A stretch of DNA of 64,000 nucleotides from Morella rubra (GCA_003952965.2 CM025854.1:8862650-8926649), one strand, 5' to 3'. Shown: positions 35,463 through 47,337, numbered from the stretch's first letter. Translations and numbers: made by a program. Notes: generated by a model not told the origin, from the sequence alone.

Positions 35463-36645
35463 TGTTAGCCCAAGGTTTTTTTTGTAAAACAAACCATATT
35501 TGATTTTAATGATAACAAAAGTTTCTAAGTTTTGTAGACTTTAGATTTTATTTTGTCAATCCACTATTTCCAAAGTTATATTTCAAGGGATTGAAGTCTT
35601 CTCTCTCCATATGTGTATAAACTGTTTTGAAACATCACTACACAAGTTAATACGAGCATTTTATTTTTTGTAGGTGTTTAAATATGTGTTGGAACGGTTT
35701 GGAACCTTTTTAATTGCAAAAACTAGCATTCTTTGGTGTTGACACATTGTACTTCCTCTAGAGAGATGAAAACATGGTGTCGACACATATATGACATAGT
35801 GTCGACACATTGCACTTACACCCGAGACCTGTTTTCCAGACAAAAAGAAGTGTCGACACATAGAAACATGGTGCCGACACATTGCACTGATTCCCGAGCG
35901 CCTTTATTTTCAGTTCAAATTTTGATGTGCCAACACATACAATTCATGTGTCAACACATGCCACTTGGTTGAAGATTTTGCCAGAAAGTGTCAGAACGTT
36001 CAAAATTGGCTCCTTAAATCACTGGCACCTTTCCAACGGCCATTCTCACCTACCACGATGACCGTTGAAGTCAAAACGCCTTAAATACAAGATTCAAAGA
36101 AGAAGACGATAGCTCTCGAACGCACGCACATTTGCAATTACTTCTTGACCTAACTTCTTGAGAGAGAAAGAGCCTTGAAGAAGAGAGAAGCTCGTACCAA
36201 CCAAGAAAGCTTGCTTTTTCCCTGAAATACTTTAGCTTTCTTTTGTGATTTTTGTCTTCTTGCTCTCCGTGCTTGTATACTCGGCTCACACTTCAGTGAC
36301 TGGTAACTCAGGTGTTAGAGTACTATCTTTTGTAAGACTTGTTGTTACTTCACTGGGTATTTCGTGTGGGTAGAGTTTTCCCTTTGGTTTAAGGATAAGA
36401 GAAGAGTTAATGTTTTGTAAAAATGCTTAGCACTTTTTAAGTAATTTGCTTTTTGGAATAGTGAAGACCCAAATAGCCTTGGCTGGGGTGAACGGCAAGG
36501 GTTAGCCGGTTTATCCCCTTCTCCTTAACTCAGTTTGACATTGCTCATGGTGTTTAGGCTTTCCACCAGCTTACTTTTTTTTTTACCAGTCACCCACACT
36601 TGGGTGCCTTCTAACACACACGTCACCACCCATGAACCCCAAAAA
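35463..36645 (+). repeat. Truncated copia (SIRE-like) LTR
   Basis: It begins TGTTAGCCCAAGG and soon contains TTTGATTTTAATGATAACAA, a phrase also seen near the start of the LTR at 46486. A TGTCGACACA palindrome cluster (35737-35965) is followed by a leader-like region with TTAAATAC at about 36082. No primer-binding site or gag follows; a CACTA end begins at 36646 and appears to truncate it. Confidence 0.5.
35737..35965. repeat. TGTCGACACA palindrome cluster
   Basis: Seven TGTNGACACAT-type motifs occur in 230 bp (for example near 35778, 35801, 35849 and 35873), with variants TGTTGACACA, TGCCGACACA, TGCCAACACA and TGTCAACACA. They are spaced irregularly at 20-50 bp and often followed by TTGCACT. 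Confidence 0.85.
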
Positions 36646-38883
36646 CACTACATACTCACCAAAATGCATCAAAAGCGTCCACAAAATGTTTCCATATCAA
36701 AAGAAAATTTGAGTGGGGATTTGTCCAGTTAATTGTCACGCAATTTTTTGTGATGGTTTTCCAGTTTTGTGTGTTTTTTGGAACGGTTCAACGTATTTGT
36801 CATTGAAACGTGTGCAAGTTCACATAATGGACGTCGTATTTGCGAACCGTGACAAACATAAGCACAGAATGCACTCCGAATATCCAACAAACGAACGGTG
36901 GTCATCTATTATAAGGAATGTTTTTTAAAATTTAGGAAAATTGGGAAAACATGAACGTGCTTTTGGGTGTCAAAAAAGTCAAAAGGCTATAATTGTCACC
37001 AAAACGTTCCATATCAAAATAAGTTTGACGGGTGGTTTGTCACTATAAATGTCACGCAATATTTTGATGATGGTTTGCCATTTTGTTCACACGCTTTATG
37101 GTGCATGTCGAAAATTTAATTTGTCATTGAAACACGTGTGCAGGGTCCAAACAAACCATTCCAACGTATTTTATATTTGTGACGAAAAAATAAGTGGAAT
37201 GTATCCGTTGTAACGCGAAACTATTGGGACGAATATAATGTGCGAACAGTTTGTAAAGGTGTGACGATCATTAAAAATGACGTGTGGACGGTAATAAATA
37301 TTGGGACGGTATTTGGAACAAACCGTGCAGATGTTTATTTAGTCTGTTCGAACTTTATTTTATTTATTTAAATTATGCATTTAACGCACAATTATTATGT
37401 CGTCCGAATGTTATTATATTTATTTAAATTATGCATTTAAATTTGAATTACACGTGATGTGAGGAAATTATATTAATTATAAAATATAATTAATAATTGT
37501 CTCTACAAATATTTAATGGTCATAATCTTAAATAAAATAAATTATGGAAATCGTCATAATAGTAAATAAAATACATTATAGAATCAAGTCTGAAATAAAC
37601 AATCTACCCAAATCTCCGTTTGTATGCCATACGAGATGTTAGCTGTCTGATGTGCTTCTGCTCACGCATTTCTTATTCTATTCGTTGGAGCCTTTGTTCT
37701 TGCTCTTCTTGTTGCTTCCGTTCCTGGTCCACCATCATCTACTGATGCTTTCGTATCGTCTGCTCCATTTCTGACCGCTTGACCAGAAGCTCTTCATATT
37801 CCATCTGTCTAGCCTCATCTCCTCTTTCTCTTCTCTAGCCTCCTCCAATCTCCGTACCAGATCTACGGACGACACTGAAGAAGACGGTCCTATGTGCCAC
37901 ACTGATTGTCCTAAACTAAGCACGTAATCCGCTTTCGTCCGTAAGACGTCTGTGAAAATCTGCAAGTCTATAAATGACCTTCCCTCGGACTCGTGCTCTA
38001 ATTGTAGTGCCTTCATCTTTTCCTACAAGCTAAGGAGAAAAGAAGTAAATTTAATAATGAATGATATAACTTTATATAACTTACTAAATTTTTCCGTGTA
38101 CTACTGATGTCCACACCCCGTCCATATTAGCATGCATTTTTTTGTACAACAATGCAGGATTATTCTGATCAGTTTCAGACTCTTTCTGTACACCAAGAAA
38201 TGACATATATATTAATTACCTTAATTATATATTTAAGTAATCACGCGTTATTTCATAATTGAAAACATACTTGGATGATTGAGCTCATTACCATCATAGC
38301 TAAGGTGTGCTGGAAAGACCTCGAGCCCGAATTGTGGGCAACCGTCAGCTTAACCCTATTTTGAAGGTTGTTTTCACTTCTTCTCTACAATGCATATATA
38401 TAGTCTTAGTAAAAAAAATCATTGTGTAAATAAATATAAATATTAAATTAAACATTTTACCTGAAATTCTTCAGTACTAAATAATTCGCAGATGGGAGCC
38501 CAATCTTCCTTCTTCATGTTCTAACGCTTCTTATTTGGTAGGAAACAAAGAGTAGTACTGATGCATTCTGTTCATATGCGTTCTATACGTAGTGTTCATC
38601 GTAGACACCATAGGGTTTCAATCCTCTGGCTGATCATAATTGAGGTTAAAGTCATTTTGAAATAAAATAATGTTAGTATAATTAAACAATAAATAGTAAG
38701 CGTAAGCGCAAGCACAATTTATTCTAAGTTACACTTACCAACACTTTGTTCATTACGTAAGACATAATCTCATCGGAGACTTTGGACCACTTGACCACAT
38801 CCAACGACACATGTGATCGCACGAGCAAACCAATTTGACTAGACACATGGATATGTACTTAGCTTTCACGCTTTCCGGCAATA
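36646..38883 (-). mobile_element. CACTA (En/Spm) transposon remnant, 3' end at 36646
   Basis: CACTACATACTCACC at 36646 begins a terminal region with many TTGTCAC, GAACCGT and GACGT-type motifs (36650-37330). A minus-strand transposase-associated gene follows (37735-38860). The right side is cut by the LTR of a Ty3-gypsy element at 38884. Confidence 0.6.
37735..38860 (-). pseudogene. Plant transposase (PTTA/En-Spm, Transposase_24-type) gene remnant
   Basis: Read leftwards, exon-like blocks give HVSSQIGLLVRSHVSLDVVKWSKVSDEI (about 38850-38755), MKKEDWAPICELFSTEEFQ (38518-38462), RRSENNLQNRVKLTVAHNSG plus SRSFQHTLAMMV (about 38387-38275), and SFLGVQKESETDQNNPALLY (about 38205-38110). The last exon (38016-37735) is coiled-coil-like. 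This order matches the TnpA-like ORF of plant CACTA elements, which binds subterminal motifs. GT..AG borders seem plausible between blocks. The 5' part is lost at the gypsy insertion, so no intact product is possible. Confidence 0.65.
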
Positions 38884-39451
38884 TGATGCAAGAGCATCAC
38901 TTGCATCTCGGGGTAGGCACCTTGGTATAAATTAAAATTAAATTATGGAAAGATTTATGAAGAGTTAGCAGGTGTGAAATATACCGTTAGGAAAGCTCTA
39001 CGTCTCTAGTTTCAAAATCACTGACCTCGTATCATTTGAAGATTCCTAGAGAAAGTTATGATGTTTTTACTACTGGACGTCGGGAATGGCAACAACAGCG
39101 AATTTCAAAGTGCATTTAATTTCTTTTGTGTTGGAATTGTCTAGACTTTATTATGTTTTTTCTAGCTTGACCATGATGTAATGAACTCTATATATGAATG
39201 ATTATCCAAAATAAAGAGGTAGAACTTTTGATTCAAAGATATAATTCTTGCAAGTGTATCTCTTGCTTTGGAGTTGAGTGACATCCTCCTACCAATCAAG
39301 CGAGTGGCTTGGTCGCATCAAGTGGCATCCGTGATTAGTAGCGTCAAGTGGCTTCCACTACCCTTGGTTGAGTGGCATCCCAGGACTATCCTTTTCCCTT
39401 GGCTCAATCCTTTTCGAATTTTGCCAAGCCTTGCGGATCCCGTCTGCATCA
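38884..39451 (+). repeat. 5' LTR of Ty3-gypsy element 2
   Basis: It starts TGATGCAAGAGCATC and ends near CTGCATCA before the primer site. It contains GAGTGGCATCC/AAGTGGCTTCC repeats at 39300-39385. A TATATATGA-type box lies near 39190. Confidence 0.8.
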
Positions 39452-39554
39452 AATTGGTATCAAAGCAAGTTTTCCTACTGTGGTGATTGGGTTTCTTTTC
39501 TGTTCTTCAGAATTTCGAGATTTCTATCTTCTTTATATCTTCTGGCCTTTCACA

Positions 39555-40631
39555 ATGCCTCCACGACGTCAAAGAAATACAGAGCGTGATGATGTACAAG
39601 CTGAACTTGCGGCATTATGGGAATCAAATCAAACACTTACAAACATGGTGAATGAACTTTTTCAGCGTCTTCAAACTTCACCAACTCGAAGCCATAGGAG
39701 TCGGGAAAGTGCACGCAATGTCTTCTTCGATGATGACAATAATCGAGATGACCATTCATCTTCTTCTAGTTCTTTTGTTGAACCAAGAGTTGCTGCTCAA
39801 TGGTCCATGGAACGTTTGGCTCGTGCTTTAGAAAACAATGATCGAAGCATCCAAGTTCATGTGCAAGACTTTGATGGGAAGCTTGATGCAAATGAGTATT
39901 GTGATTGGATGACATCTTTAGAAGCTTTCTTTGAATGGAAAGATCTCTCAGATGAAAGAAAGGTGCAGTTCGTTGCTACAAAGTTGAAGGGTCATGCTTT
40001 AATATGGTGGTAGCAATATCAGCGAAGTAGAGATCGTAGAGGAATTCCAAAAATCAATATCTGGGCTGAGATGAAGGTGAAGCTTGATGAGAAGTTTCTG
40101 CCTTTAGACTATTCTCAAACTCTCTACCAAAAGTTCCATCAATTACATCAACAAATGGAGCAATCTGTTGGTGATTATACAGAGCAATTTTACAAGCTTA
40201 TGAGCCGTGTGAATTTGCAAGAATCCGATGATCAATTGGTGGCAAGATATGTCAGTGGGCTGAAGTATAATCTCAAGGGTGAGCTTATGATGCATTCATT
40301 TCATTCTCTGGAGGAAGCATACCAGAAGGCGCTAAAGGCGGAGGAGAAAATGAAATGGAGTTCATACCGAAAAGTTGAAAGTTCGAAGGTGGTGAAGGAG
40401 AAAGAAAGAAAGTTGGCTCCTATATCTCAAAAGCCAGCTCAACAACATGGTGGGGTGAGTAAGAGACGTGGAAAATCTGATTCATTTTCAATAGATATTT
40501 TAGATGTAATGAAGTTGGGCATAGATCCTATGAATGTCCAAAGAAGAAAGCTGAATTGCATTTGTTGGAAGAAGAAGGAGATGTGGATCAAGAACCAATC
40601 TATGATGAAGAAGCTGAGGATGATAATGTAG
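39555..40631 (+). pseudogene. Ty3-gypsy gag (element 2)
   Basis: From MPPRRQRNTERDD at 39555 the frame runs through a coiled-coil-like N-terminus and a Ser-rich linker to the gag core (VQDFDGKLDANEYCDWMTSLEAFFEWKDLSDERKVQFVATKLKGHALIWW). A TAG (40011-40013) stops it. The same frame then continues to 40631 with FLPLDYSQTLYQKFHQLHQ, SVGDYTEQFYKL and QLVARYVSGL, the rest of the gag domain. A degraded zinc knuckle lies near 40500-40550 in another frame. One stop codon and one frameshift are therefore the main lesions in an otherwise recognisable gag. Confidence 0.8.
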
Positions 40632-40639
40632 AATATTGT

Positions 40640-41080
40640 GAAGGTGATTGTGATGTAGAAAGCCTTGTAATCCAACGAGTTATGACTGTTCAAGAAGATG
40701 ATAGATGGTTGAGGCATAATATTTTCAGAACCTATTGTCTTTCCCATGGAAAGAAGTGCATCTTGATGATTGACTTGGAAGTTGTGAAAATATGGTGTCA
40801 AAGGTGATGGTAGAAAAGCTGAAACTTTCTTGTGAGTGTCATCCAAAGCCTTACAAAGTTTCTTGGTTCAAAAAGGGTGGAGAAATCATGGTGACACAAA
40901 GGAGTAAAGTAAAGTTTTCATTGGCAAGTACGAAGATGAGATTTATTGTGATGTGTTGCCCATGGATGCTTGCATTTGCTTCTTGGCAGACCTTGGCAAT
41001 TTGATAGGAGTGCTTACCATGATGGGAGAAGAAACACTTGCACCGTTATCCACAATGGTGTGAAGTATGTGTGTCCCCTA
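40640..41080 (+). pseudogene. Ty3-gypsy protease region (element 2)
   Basis: Frames 40556-40807 and 40792-41004 give the retropepsin region in pieces: HGKKCILMID, a shifted VVKIWCQR, then MVEKLKLSCECHPKPYKVSWFKKGG and KFSLAS. The order matches proteases located between the gag zinc knuckle and RT in this lineage. The catalytic DGG/DSG residues fall at the frameshift near 40770-40790, so activity is lost. Confidence 0.6.
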
Positions 41081-42675
41081 TGAAAGATGTTCCATCAAGC
41101 GTGTCTTCTTCAAATCAGATCAGTTTATTATCTTATAAAGAGTTCAAAGAATCCTATAAGGAAGATGACATTATTTATGCTCTTGTTGCTACGGATAGAA
41201 GTGAAGAAGTTGCAAAGGAGGTTCCGAATGAAGTTCAAGACTTGCTGGACAGATTCAAAGGCCTTGCTCCTGATGAGCTTCCTAGTGGTTTACCACCACT
41301 TCAAAACATTCAGCACCAAATTGATTTCACTCCAGGTGCTATTCTTCCTAATTTGCCTCATTATAGAATGCCTCCTAGTGAACATGCTGAATTACAAAGA
41401 CAAGTAATTGACTTGTTAGAAAAAGGGCTGATTAGAGAATCACTTAGTCCTTGTGCGGTTCCTGCTCTTTTAACTCTAAGAAGGATGGAACGTGGAGAAT
41501 GTGTGTTGATAGTAGAGCTATTAACAAGATTACAATCAAGTATAGGTTTCCTATTCCTAGACTTGATGATATGCTTGATGAACTTGTTGATGTTAAGTAT
41601 TCTCTAAGATTGATTTGCAGAGTGGTTATCACCAAATCAGAATTAGAGAAGGTGATGAGTGGAATACAGCTTTTAAAACCAAGGATGGTTTGTATGAGTG
41701 GCTGGTTATGCATTTGGATTGTCCAATGCCCCAAGTACTTTCATGAGACTTATGACTCAAGTATTGAAGATCTTCATGGGGAAGTATGTTGTGGTGTATT
41801 TTGATGATATCTTAATTTACAGCAAGGATAGAGTGCAACATTTGGAACATCTCTCCAATGTTTTCAAAGTACTTCATGAAAATCAGCTCTATGTGAACCT
41901 TAAGAAGTGCTCTTTCATGATTGATCAAGTCGTATTTCTAGGCTATGTTGTGAGTGCATATGGCATGAAGATGGATGATGAGAAAGTAAAGGCTATTCTT
42001 GATTGGCCTACACCTAGAAGCCTAACCGATGTGAGAAGCTTTCATGGTTTGGCCTCATTCTACAGAAGATTTATTCAACATTTCAGCACCATTGTTGCTC
42101 CAATGATGGATGTTCTAAAGAAGAAGGAATTTCAGTGGACCAATGAGGCTGAAAGTAGTTTTCAAGAGTTGAAGTCTAAACTTGTTGAAGCACCAATTCT
42201 AACACTACTAGATTTTTCTAAGCCATTCCAAGTGGAGTGTGATGCGTCAAATGTCGGCATAGGAGCTGTTCTTTTGCAAGGAGGAAAATTTGTTGCTTAT
42301 TTCAGTGAGAAACTCAGTGATGCAAAGCTGAAATATTCAACCTATGATAAGGAGTTATATGCAATTGTACAAGCTTTACGACATTGGGAACATTATCTCA
42401 TTGGTGTGGAGTTTGTTCTCTTTTCAGACCATGAAGCTTTGAGATTCTTGAAGGGACAAAAGAAGCTTAATTCTCGTCATGCTAGCTGGGTTTCATACCT
42501 TGAGAAATTCTCTTTTGTTCTACAACACAAAGCTGGATCATCAAACAAAGTTGCTGATGCTTTGAGTCGACGACATAGCTTGTTGACAACTCTATCTTAT
42601 GAAATCACGTTTTTGATCTCTTACCAAGATATTATGTTTCAGATCCTTTCTTTTCAAAAGTATTGTAGGATTTGA
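41038..42675 (+). pseudogene. Ty3-gypsy reverse transcriptase and RNase H (element 2)
   Basis: RT begins at about 41220 ([53 protein letters not shown]). After frame breaks at about 41460 and 41620-41700 it continues in a 325-residue frame (41698-42675) with [15 protein letters not shown], the active site [18 protein letters not shown] and FLGYVVS. RNase H follows: [35 protein letters not shown] and [10 protein letters not shown]. The palm and RNase H motifs are intact. Breaks in the fingers region prevent a single product. Confidence 0.88.
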
Positions 42676-42708
42676 ATGATGAGAAGAGAGAAGATTATTT
42701 GCTGATCA

Positions 42709-43493
42709 ATGGCTATCTCTTCAAAGGCAACCAACTACCGTTCTTCTTTGAGATTATTTGTCATTGAAGAATTGCATGCTGGAGGACTTGGTGGACATTT
42801 TGGAAGGGACAAAACTGAAGCTCTTGTGAAGTTGCGGTACTTTTGGCCTACATTGAAGAGTGATGTTGCTAGATTTGTGCAAAACTGTCTAGTATGTCAA
42901 AAGGCCAAAGGAGGAGTTCAAAACGCTGGTTATTATCAACCCTTACCAATCCCTAATGCTCCTTGGGAAGACTTATCAATGGATTTTGTTCTTGGTTTGC
43001 CTAGAACACAGCATGGGTTTGATTGCATATTTGTGGTAGTGGATCATTTCTCCAAGATGGCTCACTTTATCCCATGTAAGAATTCTACTGATGCATCTCA
43101 TATAGCTGCCTTATTTTTTAAAGAAGTTGTTCGTCTACATGGTGTTCCAAAGACCATTACTTCGGATCGTGATGTGAAGTTTGTTAGTCACTTTTGGAGG
43201 ACACTATGGAAACTTTTGGGACTCGTTTGCAATTCTCTAGTGCTTACCATCCTCAAACTGATGGACAAACTGAAGTGGTGAATAGATCTCTTGGAAATTT
43301 GCTGAGAAGTTTAGTGGGAGAGCATCCAAGGAAGTGGGACTTTGTCATTCCTCAAGCTGAATTTGCTTACAATAGTTCAGCCAATCGATCAACCAAGAAG
43401 TCTCCATTTGAAGTTGTCTATGGCAACAATCCAAGTCATGTTCTTGATCTCCTTGCCATTGCCAAATCAAGCAAGAGTAAGTATGGAAGCTGA
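42709..43493 (+). pseudogene. Ty3-gypsy integrase (element 2)
   Basis: The frame has the zinc-binding HHCC region ([21 protein letters not shown] and [11 protein letters not shown]) and the core [26 protein letters not shown] and [11 protein letters not shown] frameshift near 43200 shifts to [22 protein letters not shown], which carries the catalytic Glu. All three DD(35)E residues are present but split between frames. Confidence 0.88.
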
Positions 43494-44050
43494 AGAGTTT
43501 GCTGAGCACATAAAAGAAGTTCATGAACAAGTTCGACATCAATTGCAGCATTCTACTCAGATGTATAAGTCCAAGGCTGATGTTCATCGAAGGAAATTGG
43601 AGTTCAAGGAAGGAGATCTGGTTATGGTCTATCTAAGGAAGGAAAGATTTCCTGTTGGTACTTATAACAAGCTAAAACAGAGGAAGTTTGGTCCTTGTCG
43701 AGTTCTAAAGAAGTTGGGTCCAAATGCTTATCGCATTGAATTACCTGCTGGATTTTCATAAGTCCTACGTTCAATATATGTGATCTTTATCCTTATTATG
43801 GAGATGAGGAGCAGATTGCTATGGAACCAAAGGATTTTGAAGGCGGCCTCTCTAACTCTCCACGAGAGTCCATTGATGTTCTGGATGTGTGTTCTATCAC
43901 AACTCGGCGTGGCACTTACACACAATACTTGGTTCGTTGGCCTGGAAACCAAGTTCCAAGATGCATTGGATTTCAAGTGAAGAGCTCAAGAAGTTGGATC
44001 AGTTGCTGTGGGAAGATCTGAACTCAAACTCGAAGGCGAGTTCTTTTCAA
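43480..44050 (+). pseudogene. Integrase C-terminus and chromodomain (element 2)
   Basis: Frame 43342-43761 carries [44 protein letters not shown] and [21 protein letters not shown], the GPY/F module. A chromodomain-like tail follows in frames 43821-44050 (ITTRRGTYTQYLVRWPG; SSEELKKLDQLLWEDLN). It marks the element as a chromovirus. A frameshift lies at about 43760. Confidence 0.75.
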
Positions 44051-44060
44051 GTGGGGAGAA

Positions 44061-44611
44061 TGATGCAGGAGCATCCCTTGCATCGGCCAGTTGAGGTAAT
44101 TCTGGAAACCTTTGGAAGATTTACGAAGATTAGTAGCGTGCGGTTGGAAAGCTCTACGTCTCTAGTTTCAAACACACTTGACCTCGTATCATTTGAAGAT
44201 TCCTAGAGAAAGTTATGACATTTTTACTACTGGACGTCGGGAATGGCAACAGACAGCGAATTTCAAAGTGCATTTAATTTCTTTTGTGTTGGAATTGTCT
44301 AGACTTTATTATTCCGTTTTTTCTAGCTTGACCTTGATGTAATGAACTCTATATATGAGTGATTATCCAAAATAAAAAAAGAACTTTTCATTCAAAGATA
44401 TAATTCTTGCAAGTATATCTCTTGCTTTGGAGTTGAGTGACATCCTCCTACCAATCAAGCAAGTGGCTTGGTCGTGTCGAGTGGCATCCGCGATTAGTAG
44501 CGTCGAGTGGCTTCCGCTACCCCTAGTCGAATGGCATCCGAGGACTATCCCCTTCCCTTGGCTCAATCCTTTTCAGATTTTGCCAAGCCTTGTAGATCCC
44601 GGTCTGCAACA
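44061..44611 (+). repeat. 3' LTR of Ty3-gypsy element 2
   Basis: It starts TGATGCAGGAGCATC after GTGGGGAGAA and ends near CTGCAACA. It differs from the 5' LTR by scattered substitutions and several small indels, so insertion is not very recent. Confidence 0.8.
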
Positions 44612-44639
44612 AAATTTAATTGAAAAAATTGAGTCAGTA

Positions 44640-45300
44640 AAGGAATGCAAATTCCTATGGAAGATACTCAAAATACCTTCCGGTTCATCCACATCTATTG
44701 TGTCTTTCAACTGATTCTTTTGATGTGTCTGCTGAAATCGCCACGTAATAGATGAATTATGCATAAATTATTGTTGAACAGAATGTCAATAAAAATATGC
44801 ATAACTAAACTTTTGACAAAACTATGCATGCCAAGGTTCTCATAAAGCAAAGGGGATATTTGTGGGAGCTAAACGACACCAACCATCATCTGTAATTGTA
44901 CTGTCCTTGGAACTAAAAACCAATCCTGTGAGCACGGTCCTGGGCTTGCAGATCAACTTGTGGACTTCTGAGAGAATCACAAGCATCATCAACCATCAAA
45001 GAGAAGAAGGAAAAGAAACAGACACATGCAGCAAAATCCAACAAAAAATGAATTAAGATGCTGACCAGTCACTATCATAAAGAATGGCAACATCTGCTGT
45101 AGCAAGATTAATGCTGAGGCCTCTAGGTCTAGTAGATAATAAGAAAACAAATTTCTCACTCCTTGGCTTATTAAAAGCATCAATGGAAGCATCACGATCT
45201 TCTCCACCAGTATTACCATCGATCTGACAATATTGGTATCCACAAAACATTAAATAGCCTTCAAGAATGTCTAGCAGCCTTGTCATCTGCAATACAAAAG
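44640..45300 (-). pseudogene. ISWI chromatin-remodelling ATPase gene fragment
   Basis: On the minus strand an exon at about 45292-45066 encodes [35 protein letters not shown] and [16 protein letters not shown], the SNF2 helicase C-terminal motifs V-VI region. After an intron-like gap a short exon (about 44968-44920) gives SPQVDLQAQDRAHRIG. It is fused with loss of sequence to a VFSSKDSTITDD piece (to about 44880). Further left, QQTHQKNQLKDTIDVDEPEG (about 44735-44675) is from the HAND region. These are the correct order for plant ISWI but most of the gene is missing. Intact ISWI slides nucleosomes. Confidence 0.75.
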
Positions 45301-45770
45301 CATCAATGCCAACCAGATAATCAGACAGGAAAAATAACAAACACCTTGTGTACTTTAAACCTCGCATATTGCCAATCAGGAAACGGTTGCAACAAAACTG
45401 ACTAGGGCGAACCATATACATCCATATATCCTTTTCCTTAACTCCGTTTCAGCTATTTCAGCAAATGCAAGAACACAAAAACCCCACGCAACTTCACCCA
45501 ATAAAACAAGACTCGAATGTCTTGTAAAGCCCCGGAAAACACAGCACCCTAAAATCATAAACTTAAACCTGATCGTCCAAAAAACCAAAAATTTTCAATA
45601 TTTGGGTCAAAAGCAAACCAAAACCCTATCAACGCAATCAAATGCTCTGAAAAGCTCCAATTTTTCAGAAAACCAAAAACAACACAACGTAAAACACTAG
45701 CAATTGAAACTCAGAGCAAAACAACGTTTAACATACTAGGAATCTCGAAATTAAAATCCACCAAACCACG

Positions 45771-45920
45771 TCTGTAGAACCTCCAAATCGATGCCCATAG
45801 TCTTGGCAATGTGGCGCATAATCGAGTGGACGAGCTTGCTCTTGTTGTACCTCTTCTCGCATGTCTGAATATCCTCCTCGGAAACCCTCCTCTTGCTCAG
45901 GTCTACGTAGCCCTTCTCCT
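45771..45920 (-). pseudogene. eIF2-alpha exon fragment
   Basis: The minus strand encodes [19 protein letters not shown], then [22 protein letters not shown] and IDLEVL, matching the S1-domain end of translation initiation factor 2 alpha. Only this one exon-sized piece is seen. To the right (45921-45945) a partial repeat of GTCTGAATATCCTCC occurs. It sits about 480 bp from the ISWI fragment on the same strand, as if both were carried together. Confidence 0.7.
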
Positions 45921-45945
45921 TGTCTGAATATCCTCCTTGTTGGGC

Positions 45946-46485
45946 GTGGCTGGCAAGGAGACGATCGACATTGAGAATTGAAAAAAATTAGGGGTTTTTG
46001 ACCTAGTAGCAGGGAGGGAAAATTTGGCGCTAAATGAAAATTTCCCTCTCAATTGTCTTTTATTTTTTCTTTGTCTAATAGTTATAATTGTGAATCAATA
46101 TGATATCATAATATAAAATTCATTTTGTTATTACACTCTAAACTCACCGTTTTGAGCCTTTTTAAAATTTTTTTTTGTAATTTTCAGTTTTTTTTAATAA
46201 TAATCTATATACATGTTTTTAGTAAATGAAAATTAGTTGTACTTTGTAATAGTATTTAAAAATCTTTAAACTAGTATTAAATACATAGCATATTATTTTA
46301 CAATCTTTTTTATAACTAGTATAATAATCTTAATTAAAATAGGTTGGAAGTAGAAATATATAATACTTATAATTTAAAAATATAATACCTTCTATATAAC
46401 ATTAGATGATTTGTTATATGTCTTTATCATATACATGATATGTGCTAATTAACCTAAGTATTTTATATGTATGTACCTACCTAAT
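45946..46485. other. AT-rich gene-free stretch
   Basis: No feature was recognised in this very AT-rich DNA. Confidence 0.6.
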
Positions 46486-47337
46486 TGTTGGCTTTTAGTC
46501 ACAATCAATGTTTTGATGATAACAATAGAAATAATTGAGATGTGAAGTAAAGCGGATCCAAAATAAGCACAAAGCGATCAAGTAACACCCCCTTCAATGG
46601 AAGTGCTCTTAAAGTGAAGACTCAGGATGCTAGGGTAATCTTTGTAACTCTAAGACTTCATCTTTAACAAGGATTTGAACCACACACTTGCATATTTCTT
46701 CAAAACTTGCATGAAATGTTTTACCTCTTGTTTTGAAGATTAAAAATATTTTTAAATGGCTTTAACATATCCTAATTAAACTCCCAAACCTTTTTATATA
46801 CTTATGGGAAGTTAGTCTTTAAAATTGGGTATTTTAAGTTGGTCAAAATCGTGTTTTTAAAACAATCGGATCAAGCGCTTAAGTTGAGAAGGTCGACCGG
46901 CTCTTGCAGCGGTTGCCCAGTTAGTTCGAAAAATTAAGAAAAGAGCCGTTTTGATATCTGACATTATGACCGTCGGGTAACGTAAACCTGCAGCAGTCGA
47001 CCGGTTCATCATGAACTTTTTACAACTCGACTTCCAACAGCTATAAACGGCTATTTTTCTTATGAGGCCTATATGAAGCCATTCCTAAGCCTTTTAAAAG
47101 TTGCTGAACAACTAATATCATTTTACAAAAGCTAAGAGTGATCTAAAACATTTCAATCCTTGTTCAAACATCATTCACACATAATCAACACTTTCACATC
47201 CTTGTTGTTGTGTGAAGCCTAAGAGATAGAAATTTCTCATTGTAACATCTACTCCATCAAGGGAGTTTTAGTGAGCATTTTCGTTCATCCCTATACACTA
47301 TTAAGAGAGTGATTCTCTTGTTTCCTTTTGGTGAGGG
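46486..47337 (+). repeat. Copia LTR (second SIRE-like family), truncated by insertion
   Basis: It starts TGTTGGCTTTTAGTCAC with TTTTGATGATAACAA close behind, as in SIRE-like LTRs, and contains two GTCGACCGG motifs (46891 region and 46997 region). It ends abruptly at the 5' LTR of the next element at 47338, where the five bases GAGGG would be the target duplication. No second half is in the window. Confidence 0.55.

Larger units (their letters stand above)
38884..44611 (+). mobile_element. Ty3-gypsy chromovirus-type retrotransposon with two LTRs
   Basis: LTRs of about 568 and 551 bp lie at 38884-39451 and 44061-44611. A primer-binding-like TGGTATCAAAGC (about 39454) and a purine tract GTGGGGAGAA before the 3' LTR complete the layout. 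The order gag, protease, RT, RNase H, integrase, chromodomain is complete, with few frame breaks. No matching 5-bp target duplication was found (CAATA on the left, AAATT on the right). The left flank is CACTA sequence and the right flank an ISWI gene fragment, so the element or its flank has been rearranged since insertion. Confidence 0.85.
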
